Positions 13,408-23,112 of a stretch of 35,514 nucleotides of DNA are shown here, piece after piece. The translations under genes were made by a program, and so were the position numbers. The notes beneath the pieces were generated by a model that saw only the letters and a list, made by a program, of their open reading frames with translations, ran no database searches and was not told the DNA's origin. Origin of the DNA: Conidiobolus incongruus B7586 (Eukaryota; Entomophthoromycota; Entomophthoromycetes; Entomophthorales; Conidiobolaceae); the NCBI GenBank assembly GCA_000697335.1, contig JNEM01013035.1, positions 1 to 35,514 on the forward strand. The letters run 5' to 3'. Each line of letters opens with the position of its first letter. Position 1 is the first letter of the stretch.

Positions 13408-14823
13408 TATAATTTAGTTATAATTTTGGAATAATGTTACAAATAGTACTTATATCTATTGAATGGTTAAATTGTGCATTCAAGTGAATTATAAAAATGC
13501 TTAATTATGTTTACAAATTAAGTACCTTAATTAACCAATATTTAAAATCATTTTAATTCAACCAATCTTGTGGGATTTCAATCAATCATTTTATTCCCAG
13601 AATAACAATAAATATTATTATAATCATATTAAAAACAAATTGTTTATTTAACTATTATTATATACAATAGTTAATATTCAAACGACTATAATTTTAGTAT
13701 TTTTTTTTAATTTTTGAACAAAGATTTCATGTAAATTTAAATAGATTTATTATCAGAAATATAATATTATGTGAATAGAATATTTCAAAATTACTACAAT
13801 GTTATTATTATTACTATTTTCTATTATTTTTTTAATCTGACGATACTATTTCTCAAAAATGTAATATTTCAATACTTGCATTATTTAACCAATTTTCCTG
13901 AAATATAGTAACCAATTGAAAGGAATTTTAAAATTCTAGCCTACAAGACTTATTCAGGGAATAGTAACTAATCCAAACAATAATCTAAAAATAAATATTT
14001 TGATTGATATATAAGATCTAGTACTAGAATCCATTTGGAATTTTCCCTATTTGGTTCGGGTAAAATCTTTATACTTGGAAAATAATAAAAATAATAATTG
14101 CTAATGAAAGATTTTCCTATATAAAATAATAATGCACTTATATTATTTTTTGATTTAATATTTAATTAATATAAATAATTTTGATTGAATCATCATCAAA
14201 GGTATAATCAATAATCAAAACAGTCAAGTAATTTATCTAAATAATTAGATCTGTTGAATAATCTTTTGAAAAGAAATTTTGGCAAGATAATTCAAGTTCC
14301 AATTGAATTTGTTTTGAAACAAAAAATATCAGATATTGAAATAAAGTAATGTTATGAATAAATAAGAATGCATTGTTATTGGGCAATTTATACAAAGGAT
14401 TTGTGTTCTGGATAGAACAAGTAAAATAGACTGTTCAGGTGGATGGATAAATTTGTTTATAACAGATGGCACTCATTAAATGGAAAAATAGGCTATCAAC
14501 GAAGGCTGCAACCACCTCCAAATTATTAATCAATGTAACTTGAGATATACAAAAAAGGTTTCAATCGGATGATTTCATACTGATGAATTCGAAAAATGAT
14601 GAATGAAAAGAGTCATTTTAGGGAGAGTTCATTAAAATTCTCATACAACAATTACAGCAATATAAATAGTGCTCAAGACTGTATAATTACCTAAATTTTT
14701 GTATAATAACAATTTTAAAAATATTAATTATCGATATTAATTTGAATTTTTTGAAACCAATATATATATATATATATATATTTAAAATATTAATCTATTT
14801 ACAATAATTTAATTAAATTGAAA
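13408..14823. promoter_or_regulatory. Divergent intergenic region, Yta7-like gene / CRAL-TRIO gene A
   Basis: This holds the promoters of the Yta7-like gene (-) and of CRAL-TRIO gene A (+). A less AT-rich patch lies at about 14390-14660, including a small inverted repeat GTTCTGGATAGAAC near 14406-14419. A TA dinucleotide run sits about 40 bp before the CRAL-TRIO start. No promoter element can be assigned with confidence. Confidence 0.45.
14760..14782. repeat. (AT)n microsatellite before CRAL-TRIO gene A
   Basis: About 11 uninterrupted AT units end roughly 40 bp before the ATG at 14824, so the run probably lies in the promoter or 5' leader. Confidence 0.9.
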
Positions 14824-16122
14824 ATGATGACTTCTAACGTTGTTAAAGCAAGAACTTATAATAAATTAAATTTAAATGATGAACAATTGGCCAAATTGAA
14901 GCAAGTTTGGAAGAAGGTGTTGGACAAATTTAATAATGTAGAGCCTAAGCCTGTTGAGGAGAAGAGCTCTAGCAGCAGTGGTACTTTTGGTCGTTTTAGT
15001 TTAAAGAATATGGTTAGAATGAGTAGCTCATCATCTACTACTTCAGATCTAGATCTCAAGAAATCTGGTGAAGAGTTAAGACGTAGTATGTGGAACGTCG
15101 TACAATCCGATCACCCCGATAGTCTCGTTCTTCGTTATCTAGTTGCTCGTAAATGGAACGTTGACGACGCTGTCAAAATGTTTTTAAGCTCTCTCGAATT
15201 TTTCGATAGCGATGTACTTCACAAGGTGCAAAACGAAGGTGAAAGATGTATTCAAACCAGTCAGCTCGATAGCGGCGCGTTCTATTTCCACCAAACTGAT
15301 AAGGATGGCTATTTAACTCTTTACGTTCATGCTGCCAAAAATTTCCCATCCCAATATACTCAAGATGAGCAATTGATGTATACTTTGAATATTATGATCA
15401 CTGGTTATTTGATGCTAGGTGAATTGGGTACTATTACAGTTGTATTTGATATGAATGGATTTACTATGGCCAATTTGGTAATTAAAATTTTTTCATTAAT
15501 TTTATTGAATCTAATATTTTTTTAGGATTTGAATTATATGAAAACCTTAGCTAAATTGTTAAGCGATCAATATCCTGAAACTCTCAAAAGGGTCATTGTT
15601 CACGGAGCCCCTTGGATTTTCAACAGTAAGTTTTAGTCTTAGTGTATTCATTTAATATTGTTTGTCTAACCACTGATTATTTCATTAGCCGTATGGACCA
15701 CAATTTCTGCCTTCCTCGACCCTGTCATCAAATCCAAAGTTATTTTCACCAATGGAGACGAAATCAAAGAATACATCGAAGAATCCAAATTACCTAAAGT
15801 CCTAGGTGGTTCCAATAACTATGAGTTCAAATATGTTCCACCCTCAGAAGACGAAGTCCTCATGAAAGCTAAGGATGACCAATATGAAAAATTGGCCAAA
15901 GAAAGATCTGAACTGGTTGAGGAATTTGATCGTTTGACAGCTCAATGGATTGAGAGTAACGACGCTGAACTTAAAGCCAAGAGAGATGCTGTAGCTGATC
16001 AATTAGCAGCTAATCACCAAGCCATACACCCTTATATCCACTGTAAAAACATGTATCATCGCATCGGTGTTATTACACCATATGATAATATTAGCTGGGC
16101 CCCAGTAGCCAAGACTGAATAA
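14824..16122 (+). CDS. Csr1-like CRAL-TRIO (Sec14-family) lipid-transfer protein, paralogue A
   Basis: Three exons (14824-15477, 15526-15625, 15689-16122) give 395 residues without a break. Introns of 48 and 63 bp have GTAATT...TTTTAG and GTAAGT...CATTAG ends. I start at the first ATG of an ATG-ATG pair. A Ser-rich linker (about 47-78) precedes a CRAL-TRIO N-terminal helical segment (DSLVLRYLVARKWNVDDAVK, about 98-118). The CRAL-TRIO lipid-binding fold (about 148-300) contains SGAFYFHQ, VVFDMNGFTMANLDLNYMK and HGAPWIFN. A helical C-terminal extension includes the WIES segment and ends near ITPYDNISW. Order and length fit Csr1/Sfh2-type phosphatidylinositol-transfer proteins (about 400 residues), which move phospholipids between membranes. 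Asp209 is at the position usually acidic in Sec14 proteins. Paralogue B follows in tandem 1.97 kb downstream. The family is sure; the Csr1 assignment is probable. Confidence 0.9.
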
Positions 16123-16763
16123 TTACTCTTAGCGGATTGATTTCGCTAAGAATTAGTATTATTTTTGAAATTCTGTCCAAAAACTCAAGATCTCTTATAC
16201 ATTGTAATCAACATTAATATTAATAAAAATTAAAATTTTCATCTGTTTTTCTAAAGACTATTATATCTATAAATAATCATTATTTTATAATCATTCAATT
16301 TAACTACTTAATTTGATAATCAATACTATCAAAATTTTATGATTCTTAAATATTATCAGGATATTTATACTATTGAAGTTGACAGAATTCATGATTTAAT
16401 AATTTGATTTGACAATACTTTAGCTCAATACATTCTACATTAGTCTTTCTTGATGATTCTCGCAATTTTATGTATTAATAATTATGAATTTGATGAAAAT
16501 TATTTCACCAATTGCTGGTTCAAAATTTATGTAGATTGTCCATTATATCATATGTATTGTACTATTTTTCTAGTATTCATTATGATTAATATAAAGATTA
16601 ATGAATATTCCTATATACTTTCGAAACCATATTACTGAATTTTTGGTTTTTCACCTTTAAATATATTTGATGAAATATTTAGATTTGATAATAAATGCTA
16701 AACTACAATACCATTAAATTAATTTTTTTCTCTCAAATCAATGTCTCAAGAGGGTATTAAATA

Positions 16764-16785
16764 ATATATATATATATATATATAT
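16764..16785. repeat. (AT)n microsatellite
   Basis: An alternating A/T run of about 11 units in the spacer between the CRAL-TRIO genes. Confidence 0.85.
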
Positions 16786-16959
16786 TGATATAAAATTGTT
16801 GAAAAGTTATTTTTTTTAACTACTTAATATTTTAGTCAGCTGAATTATAACAAAGTAATCAAAATGTATTAAAAGAATCAAATTTTGTTTAAGTTTTAAA
16901 ATATGATATCATAATGACAAATATAACCAATTCCGAATTTTTGGTTTCGAACTAACTTG

Positions 16960-16983
16960 ATATATATATATATATATATATAT
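16960..16983. repeat. (AT)n microsatellite
   Basis: A second alternating A/T run of about 12 units in the same spacer, about 180 bp from the first. Confidence 0.85.
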
Positions 16984-17931
16984 GATATCAATATTTTTCA
17001 TACCTTGAAGACTGATTGTAAATAAATTAAAAAATTAATGTAATGGAATTTAATGAAACTTCGTAATTGAAATTGAATTTGATATGTTTTAAAAATGGCG
17101 AAATAATCATCGAGAAACTCAGTATTATTGATTCCTAAATAAATTAAATTTCAAGTACCTCTTTTTCCCAATATAAATTATCGCTAATAATTATCCCATA
17201 TTTAGCATTAAACATACTATTTTATTAATGATAAAATATTCTGGTTGGAATTTATAAAGAATTGATCACCTAGTAATAATTTCCACAATAATATAGAATA
17301 ATTATATATTTATCGATTTTTTTCACAATAAATCACACAACTAAATCATTTAACAACTATTATTAAAAACAATTTTCTTATTTTTTGATCTGGATTATAT
17401 TTTCATTTCTTACTTTTATAATCAATATTATTTGTAAATAATTGGATATGGTTTCTTAGATTAAATTAAAATAGTTCTTAATTTCTGAATTTTTATATTA
17501 AAACTTTAAATTAATTTGGGTTTATTTCAAAAATTTAGTATTATTTTGAAATTGAATTAATATATCTAAATGTCATTATATACTGACAGATTTTGATTTT
17601 TATATTAATCAATATATTTTATTATAAAATGCGATTCCTTTGAAAATATCATCCATTTTATATAATGTTTATGAGGTATAAAAAAGGACTATTAGCTCTT
17701 CTTTCGAATTATTACATTTATTTAATATTGACCTATAAATATAATAATAATACATACAATATTAAATTAATTTAATATGATTATGCTTCGCTTGGATCAT
17801 CCTATTTTAAATTCAACTCAGTTTCAACTTGGGACTGTTAAGAATTTAATCACATCACCTCTATTAACCCATAAGTTTACAACAATTCTGATCATATTTT
17901 ATTTTGTGTAGTGTCAATAGCAAGAATCATA

Positions 17932-17966
17932 GATACCACGTGTGTGAATGCTACGTGGCTTATGGT
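17932..17966. promoter_or_regulatory. E-box/G-box inverted repeat upstream of CRAL-TRIO gene B
   Basis: CACGTG at 17937-17942 and a second ACGTGG at 17953-17958 lie in inverted orientation (CCACGT ... ACGTGG), bracketed by ATACCA and TGGTAT. CACGTG is the known target of fungal bHLH factors (Pho4, Cbf1 and SREBP-like classes). The site is about 150 bp before the ATG at 18089, a normal promoter distance, in DNA where such G+C-rich words are rare. Use as a binding site is inference. Confidence 0.45.
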
Positions 17967-18088
17967 ATATATCACAAAATACCACAATTTTACTCAACTT
18001 TTTTATATAATTAAATTATTTGGATTTTGATGTCGAATATAATATTGTAAACACATTTTGATTTATTAAATTGATTTTTGAGAATAAT

Positions 18089-19377
18089 ATGATGACTTAT
18101 AACTTAGTCAAAGCTAGAACTTATAATAAATTGGAATTGGAAAAGGACCAATTAGCTATTTTGAAGCAAGTGTGGAAGAAAGTACTGAATAAGTTGAATA
18201 ATATCGAGTCAGAACCTAGCGAGGACGAAAAGAAAAATGCGAGTAATACTGGATCATTCGGCAGGTTGAGCTTGAAGAAGATGCTGAGGATGAATAATTC
18301 ATCCACGTCTGTCAACGAGTTGGAACTGAGTAAGACTGGAGACGAGTTAAAACTTAGTCTTTGGAACTTGTTGCAATCGGACCATCCCGACGCCCTCCTG
18401 ATCCGATATATCGTAGCGCGCAAATGGAATGTGGACGATGCTGCCAAAATGTTCCTAGAGTCTTTGGAGTTTTTTGACGGAGACAATTTGCGCAAGTTGC
18501 AAACTGAAGGTGAGCGATGCATCCCTAGGAGTCAATTGGATAGTGGTGCATTTTACTTCCATCAAACTGACAAAGAGGGTTATTTAACCCTCTATGTTCA
18601 CGCTGCCAAGAATTTTCCTTCCCAATATACTCAAGATGAGCAATTGATGTATACTTTGAATGTGATTACTACCAGTTATTTGATGCTCGGAGAATTGGGA
18701 ACCATTACTATTGTGTTTAATTTGAATGGGTTTACAATGGCTAATTTGGTAATTAATTTTAATATATCACTATTATCATTCTAATATTTTTATAGGATTT
18801 AAATTATATGAAAACTTTAATCCAACTATTAACTGGGAAGATACCCGAAACACTCAAGAGAGTCATTATCCATGGAGCTCCCTGGATTTTCAATAGTAAT
18901 TATCTATATGAATTCACTGTTTATGTAATTAACCATGGGTAAATAGGTGTATGGAGTATAATATCTTCATTTTTGGATCCTGTAATCAAATCCAAAGTAG
19001 TGTTCACCAATGGAGACGAAATCAAAGAATACATCGATGAAGCCAAATTACCCGTGGAATTGGGAGGATCCAATCCCTACAAATATGAATACATTCCACC
19101 TGCTGAAGGTGAGACATTATTACCTAAAGATAGTCATTATGAGCAACTAGTTCAAGATCGTAGTGAATTGGCCCAAGAATTCGAGCGTATCACCTATCAA
19201 TGGATTGAGAGTGATAATGCAGAACTCAAGTCTAAGAGAGATCAATTAGCTGACCAATTGGCGGCTAATCATCAAGCTTTGTATCCTTACATCCACTGTA
19301 AGAATATGTACCATCGACTTGGTGTGATTACTCGCTACGATCAAATCAATTGGGCATCAGTTACCAAAACTGATTAA
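18089..19377 (+). CDS. Csr1-like CRAL-TRIO (Sec14-family) lipid-transfer protein, paralogue B
   Basis: Three exons (18089-18748, 18796-18895, 18947-19377) give 396 residues. Introns of 47 and 51 bp (GTAATT...TATAG and GTAATT...AATAG) interrupt the same codons as in paralogue A, so the pair comes from duplication of an intron-bearing gene. The start is the first ATG of an ATG-ATG pair, as in A. Domain order is the same: variable Ser/Asn linker, LIRYIVARKWNVDDAAK segment, CRAL-TRIO fold with SGAFYFHQTDKEGYLTLYVH and HGAPWIFN, then the C-terminal helical region. The N-terminal linker differs most from A and the lipid-binding core least. Asn211 replaces the Asp found in A in the V-F-D/N-x-N-G strand. 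The gene converges on TAH18 with 131 bp between stop codons. Lipid transfer is expected from the family; ligand and partner membrane are unknown. Confidence 0.9.
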
Positions 19378-19508
19378 TTATTATATATTTGATATAATAT
19401 AATCTTTAAAAATTTTTCAATTTATGATTAATATATATAACAATTATGGATAATAAACAAAGAGAATTGATGATTCCAATATTTTATTTTCCATCATTAT
19501 TGATTGAA

Positions 19509-21516
19509 TTAACTCCAGCTCTCCAACCAGAATCTCTTCTGTTTCTTCAATTGGTTCCAGAATAATTTACCATCCACTTGTTCTTTAGGGTATTTGTCAA
19601 AGATGTCAATAAGAGTGGATTCCACCTGTTTGGGCATATTATTAGATGATCTAAATATTTATTTAATACAGATATAATAGAGTATATGATGATAATGCTT
19701 ACCCGCATAAATAAATCCAAGCCCCCTTTTCAATGACTAATTCTTGGATTAAAGCTTCGTCTTTTTCTAACAAATGTTGAACATAGACTTTATTATCCTA
19801 GTCCTAAATTAATAAATTATCAAAACAATAACCATGATTAAATTACCTGATATCTTGAATATCCCACCCTATAAACCAACTTGCCATCTCTTTCTAACTG
19901 TTCAAACTCTTGCTTGTAGTACTGGTCTTTGTCAGGATGACGACAACCAAAATATAAATAATTTTCTTGAGTGTTTTGAATGTGTCTAAATTGAATTAAG
20001 CCTCGGAAGGGAGCCACTCCAAGTCCTAATTATCTTGAATGAGCTTCATTGCATTGAATAAATGTAAAATTTATACCTGGACTGATCATTATTACTGGAG
20101 TATTGGGATTGGGAGGTGCTTTCAAAGTTCCTTGAATAATCCTGACGTAAAGGTTATCCTCCTTTTGAAGCTGTTTCGATACCCACTGAGTACATACACC
20201 CGTTCTAATCGTACTCAACTTGGTCTTGTAGTGAATCACCCCAATTGCCAATTGAACCTGGTTGGGCTGGCCAGCTGAGCAATTGGCAATGGAGAAAGAT
20301 CGAGGCTTGAGAGATGGCAAGCTATCCAGCAAATACTCGAGGGGGATGGAACTATTGAAATCTGTTAACACTTCGGGGATGGTGCGCTTCACCCGATAGG
20401 TGTAGGAAAGACGATCATCCATACCTTCAGGAGTGAGCCACTCCAAAATCTTTTCTTTGATCATGTCGTCATCTGTGAAATGGTACAGATACTCGAAGAA
20501 AGTGTATTTGGGAATACTGTTGAAGTCGATGTAGTTGGTTAATAGCTGTCGTAGGGTTTTGGGTGATCTGAGGTATACAGGTACAAAGGTGTCTACAAAG
20601 CGTTAAAGAGATGTGGGATGGTTTGAAGATGATGGGTTACCTTGAGACGTAGGTTCAAACTTATACAATTGATCGGCATAAGCTTCCCATTGATTGAGTT
20701 TTATAAATTTATCAACTGACTCAGGTAGGTTCTGAGGATAGAATGAAGCGATATCACCTGGTAAAATTCTAAAAAACTTATTAATAATATAAAGGAAATA
20801 TATTAGAAATATAATTACTGAATATCGGAATCATCATACTGTAGAATCAAATGTCTACTCTCTTGAAAGTGTTCTTCCGGTGTGATCCTATCATTCTCAA
20901 TGACTTTCATATTAATCCAACCTGAATTATCATCCATGATCATATGATGTGATTGAGCATCTGATAAGGGTTTATCAATGGGAATCATCTTCCATTGGGG
21001 TGGTAAGCATGTCTCCGATGTCAAGGGAGCTTTTTCAGAAGGATAAAGTGCTTTAAGCTTCTCAAGAACACCTTCTGACCATCCCTTCAAACCACCATCA
21101 TAGCCAAGATAGTGCTGATCGTCCCCATCTCCAAACGGATATAGAGGCGTAGCACCAAGTTGACCAATTCTCTTATACAACTTCTTACCCACGACATTAT
21201 AAAGCTCATAACTAGAATCACCCAATCCGAATACACTATACTTCAACTGAGACAAAATATCCGCTGGCAGATTCTTACGCATTAAAAACTTCCAAAACTC
21301 TCTCATACTGTACGGAAACTCGCCCTGACCTGTAGTACTCGCTATGAACAGGACTATGGATTCCCGAATAAGTTCGGTCTTGTCGTATTGATCAATACTC
21401 AACACTCGGTTGGGTATATGATTACGTTGAAGCTGTCTGCTAAGACGTTCACCAACTTCTTGGCTAGTCCCTGTCTGTGTACCGTACAGGATTAGAATGC
21501 TTTGGTTCAGTGTCAT
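19509..21516 (-). CDS. TAH18: NADPH-dependent diflavin oxidoreductase (Tah18/NDOR1 family)
   Basis: Six exons on the minus strand (21516-20819, 20768-20641, 20592-20077, 20025-19847, 19797-19703, 19650-19509) join in frame to 585 residues; introns are 48-52 bp. The flavodoxin domain (1 to about 150) has the FMN loop YGTQTGTSQEVGERL, then ASTTGQGEFP and FGLGDSSYELYNVVG. The FAD domain has RVKRTIPEVL, RSFSIAN (373-379) and GVCTQW (407-412). The NADPH domain has SPGLGVAPFRG (446-456), YFGCRHPDKDQYY, VYVQH, YLCGSSNNMPKQV, and ends FWLESWS with Trp584 at the position that stacks on FAD in this fold. Length matches NDOR1 (597). Tah18 passes electrons from NADPH to Dre2 (CIAPIN1) for cytosolic Fe-S cluster assembly and diferric-tyrosyl cofactor formation. 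Oddities: Leu449 where GTG is usual, and a decoy acceptor in intron 4. Other diflavin reductases (CPR, MET10) are longer or lack this compact layout. Confidence 0.93.
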
Positions 21517-22097
21517 TACAGCAGAGAACTAGTTTTAATAATTAATTGCAAAAGATAATTTATAGTAAGAGACTATAATTAAAATTTATTTATTGTTTAG
21601 CTTTATCAGATAAAGTTAATTATTAAGTGACTTAGTTGATTAAACCTTTGAATCTTAAATTTGAGTGTAAAATTTATGGGTTTAAATCTGATAAAGATTA
21701 AAAAAAATTTTAAGATGTAAGGGAAAATTTGAAAAAATATGGAAATAAAAAGAAAAGGATTTGTAATCAAATAAAATTGAATTGGGATTTAATGGGATTT
21801 GAATAATTATAAAAATAAAAAAAATAAATATTATTAATTAATTTAAATTTATAGTTTATTATTATAAATACTCAAATTAAAACTTAATAAATCTACAAAT
21901 AGAAAAAATTGATTAATAACAAGTTTTAATAACATATCAGAACATTAAAAACAATTATAATAATATTAAAATCAGATAAAAGTTTGTCAAAGTGTCATAA
22001 TTTTTCTTCACGATTTTATCAGGTGAAGAAATTCATAAAAACATCATTTTAAAAATAATATATTATTAAAATAGCTTACCTACTCAAAAAATGTAAA

Positions 22098-22099
<2 letters not shown>

Positions 22100-22129
<30 letters not shown>
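22100..22129. repeat. (AT)15 microsatellite
   Basis: About 15 perfect AT units, the longest dinucleotide run in the window, just left of two inverted repeats in the divergent promoter region. Confidence 0.9.
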
Positions 22130-22131
<2 letters not shown>

Positions 22132-22150
22132 AACAATTAAATTGTTAAAT

Positions 22151-22198
22151 ATTAGTAAATAATAATTTCCATTTTAATGGAAATATTATTTTACTAAT
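22151..22198. repeat. 48-bp near-perfect inverted repeat (hairpin/cruciform)
   Basis: Two 23-nt arms meet almost directly with a 2-nt centre. The left arm runs ATTAGTAAA...TTTCCATT and the right arm is its reverse complement apart from two one-base shifts. It lies about 290 bp before the WBP4-like start. It could be a cruciform-forming site or the remnant of a small transposable element; the sequence shows only the symmetry. Confidence 0.75.
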
Positions 22199-22485
22199 TG
22201 GTTTGTTGGAATTAATAATTAAAAATTTCTAATTATAAAATTTATTTAAGTAAAATTATTAAATTATAAAGTTGTGGGTTTATTTAAGATTGATAATAAT
22301 TGACCCATATTATAATATTATAAAATGAATATATTTTAAATCCTGATGGTATGTGAAAATTAAGTCACTTAAAAAATTATTAATATTTAAGAGAGACTAT
22401 AATTAATACAAACATTGTTATTTGATTATTAATATCGTAATAATAAATCACTCAATATTATCAATATAACAATAATAAATAAATA

Positions 22486-23112
22486 ATGGCAGATTACTGG
22501 GTTTCTGGACAACGAATATGGTGTAAATTTTGCAGAGTATTCGTTTACGACAATAAACCAAGTCGTCAGAAGCATGATACAAGTAAGAAGCATTTGGATA
22601 ATGTCAAGAGACATCGCCAATCCGTGGATAATCGAACTACTCAGAAAATGAATCAGGATTTGGAGACCAAACGTCAGTTAGAAATGATTGAGAGGGCTGC
22701 TATGAGACAATACGTGCTGGATGGTGGTAAGGTTCCAACTCCTCAGACTACTGTAAATACAGCTCCGCCGCAACCTACAAAAGCTACAGCTGCTCCGCTT
22801 CCACCACCACCTCCACTTTCTGCCTCTGCAGCTCCCCCAGTGCCAATAGTAGGAGAGACTAAAGTGGGCGAATGGGAAGTTGTTGAAGAACCCAAAATCA
22901 ATATCATCAAACATACAGCAACTCAGGATGATGAAGAAGACGAAGATTACCAAGGAGACCCTGACGACCTAAGCAATTTTAAAATTCAAGAAAAGTCCCA
23001 ACCTAATGATGACAATGACGAAGATAATGACGCGAATGGAGGTGATATTACATTTAAAAAGAGAAAACGATCGGGTGGTGCTGGTAGGAGTACAAGGAAG
23101 AAGGTGGAGTAA
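22486..23112 (+). CDS. U1-type C2H2 zinc-finger protein, WBP4/FBP21-like
   Basis: A single exon of 208 codons from ATG 22486. The N-terminus MADYWVSGQRIWCKFCRVF, then DNKPSRQKHDTSKKHLDNV, closely follows human WBP4 (FBP21), which begins MADYWKS and carries the same U1-type zinc finger. The zinc ligands would be Cys13, Cys16, His30 and His36. A charged helical stretch follows (about 45-80, KMNQDLETKRQLEMIERAAM), then a proline-rich segment (about 85-125), an acidic stretch (about 145-185) and a basic tail with KKRKRS, a likely nuclear signal. WBP4 is a spliceosomal protein of the B complex/U2 stage and normally has two WW domains after the finger; none is visible here. Role in pre-mRNA splicing in the nucleus is inferred from the finger. 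No intron is seen. Confidence 0.85.
   Translation: MADYWVSGQRIWCKFCRVFVYDNKPSRQKHDTSKKHLDNVKRHRQSVDNRTTQKMNQDLETKRQLEMIERAAMRQYVLDGGKVPTPQTTVNTAPPQPTKATAAPLPPPPPLSASAAPPVPIVGETKVGEWEVVEEPKINIIKHTATQDDEEDEDYQGDPDDLSNFKIQEKSQPNDDNDEDNDANGGDITFKKRKRSGGAGRSTRKKVE

Larger units (their letters stand above)
16123..18088. other. AT-rich spacer between the two CRAL-TRIO genes
   Basis: About 2 kb between the tandem paralogues, with two TA/AT runs (16764-16785 and 16960-16983) and, near its 3' end, a G-box-like inverted repeat upstream of paralogue B. One ATG-started frame of 62 codons (16453-16638) is present but is not convincing. I see no remnant of a third copy. Confidence 0.5.
21517..22485. promoter_or_regulatory. 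Divergent promoter region, TAH18 / WBP4-like gene
   Basis: A 969-bp A/T-rich region between two start codons facing away from each other. It contains an (AT)15 run, a 15-bp near-palindrome AACAATTAAATTGTT at 22132-22146 and a 48-bp inverted repeat at 22151-22198. Core promoter elements cannot be picked out against the A/T background. Confidence 0.5.

Noticed and set aside
16453-16638. An ATG-started frame of 62 codons (61 residues plus stop) between the CRAL-TRIO genes
   Set aside because: It encodes Ile/Tyr/Phe/Asn-rich sequence typical of translated A/T DNA, with no domain or context support.
16930-16960. A TTCGAAC word resembling a tRNA T-loop
   Set aside because: The flanking bases cannot form a T-stem and no anticodon arm or acceptor stem is present; a similar word near 6714 fails for the same reason.
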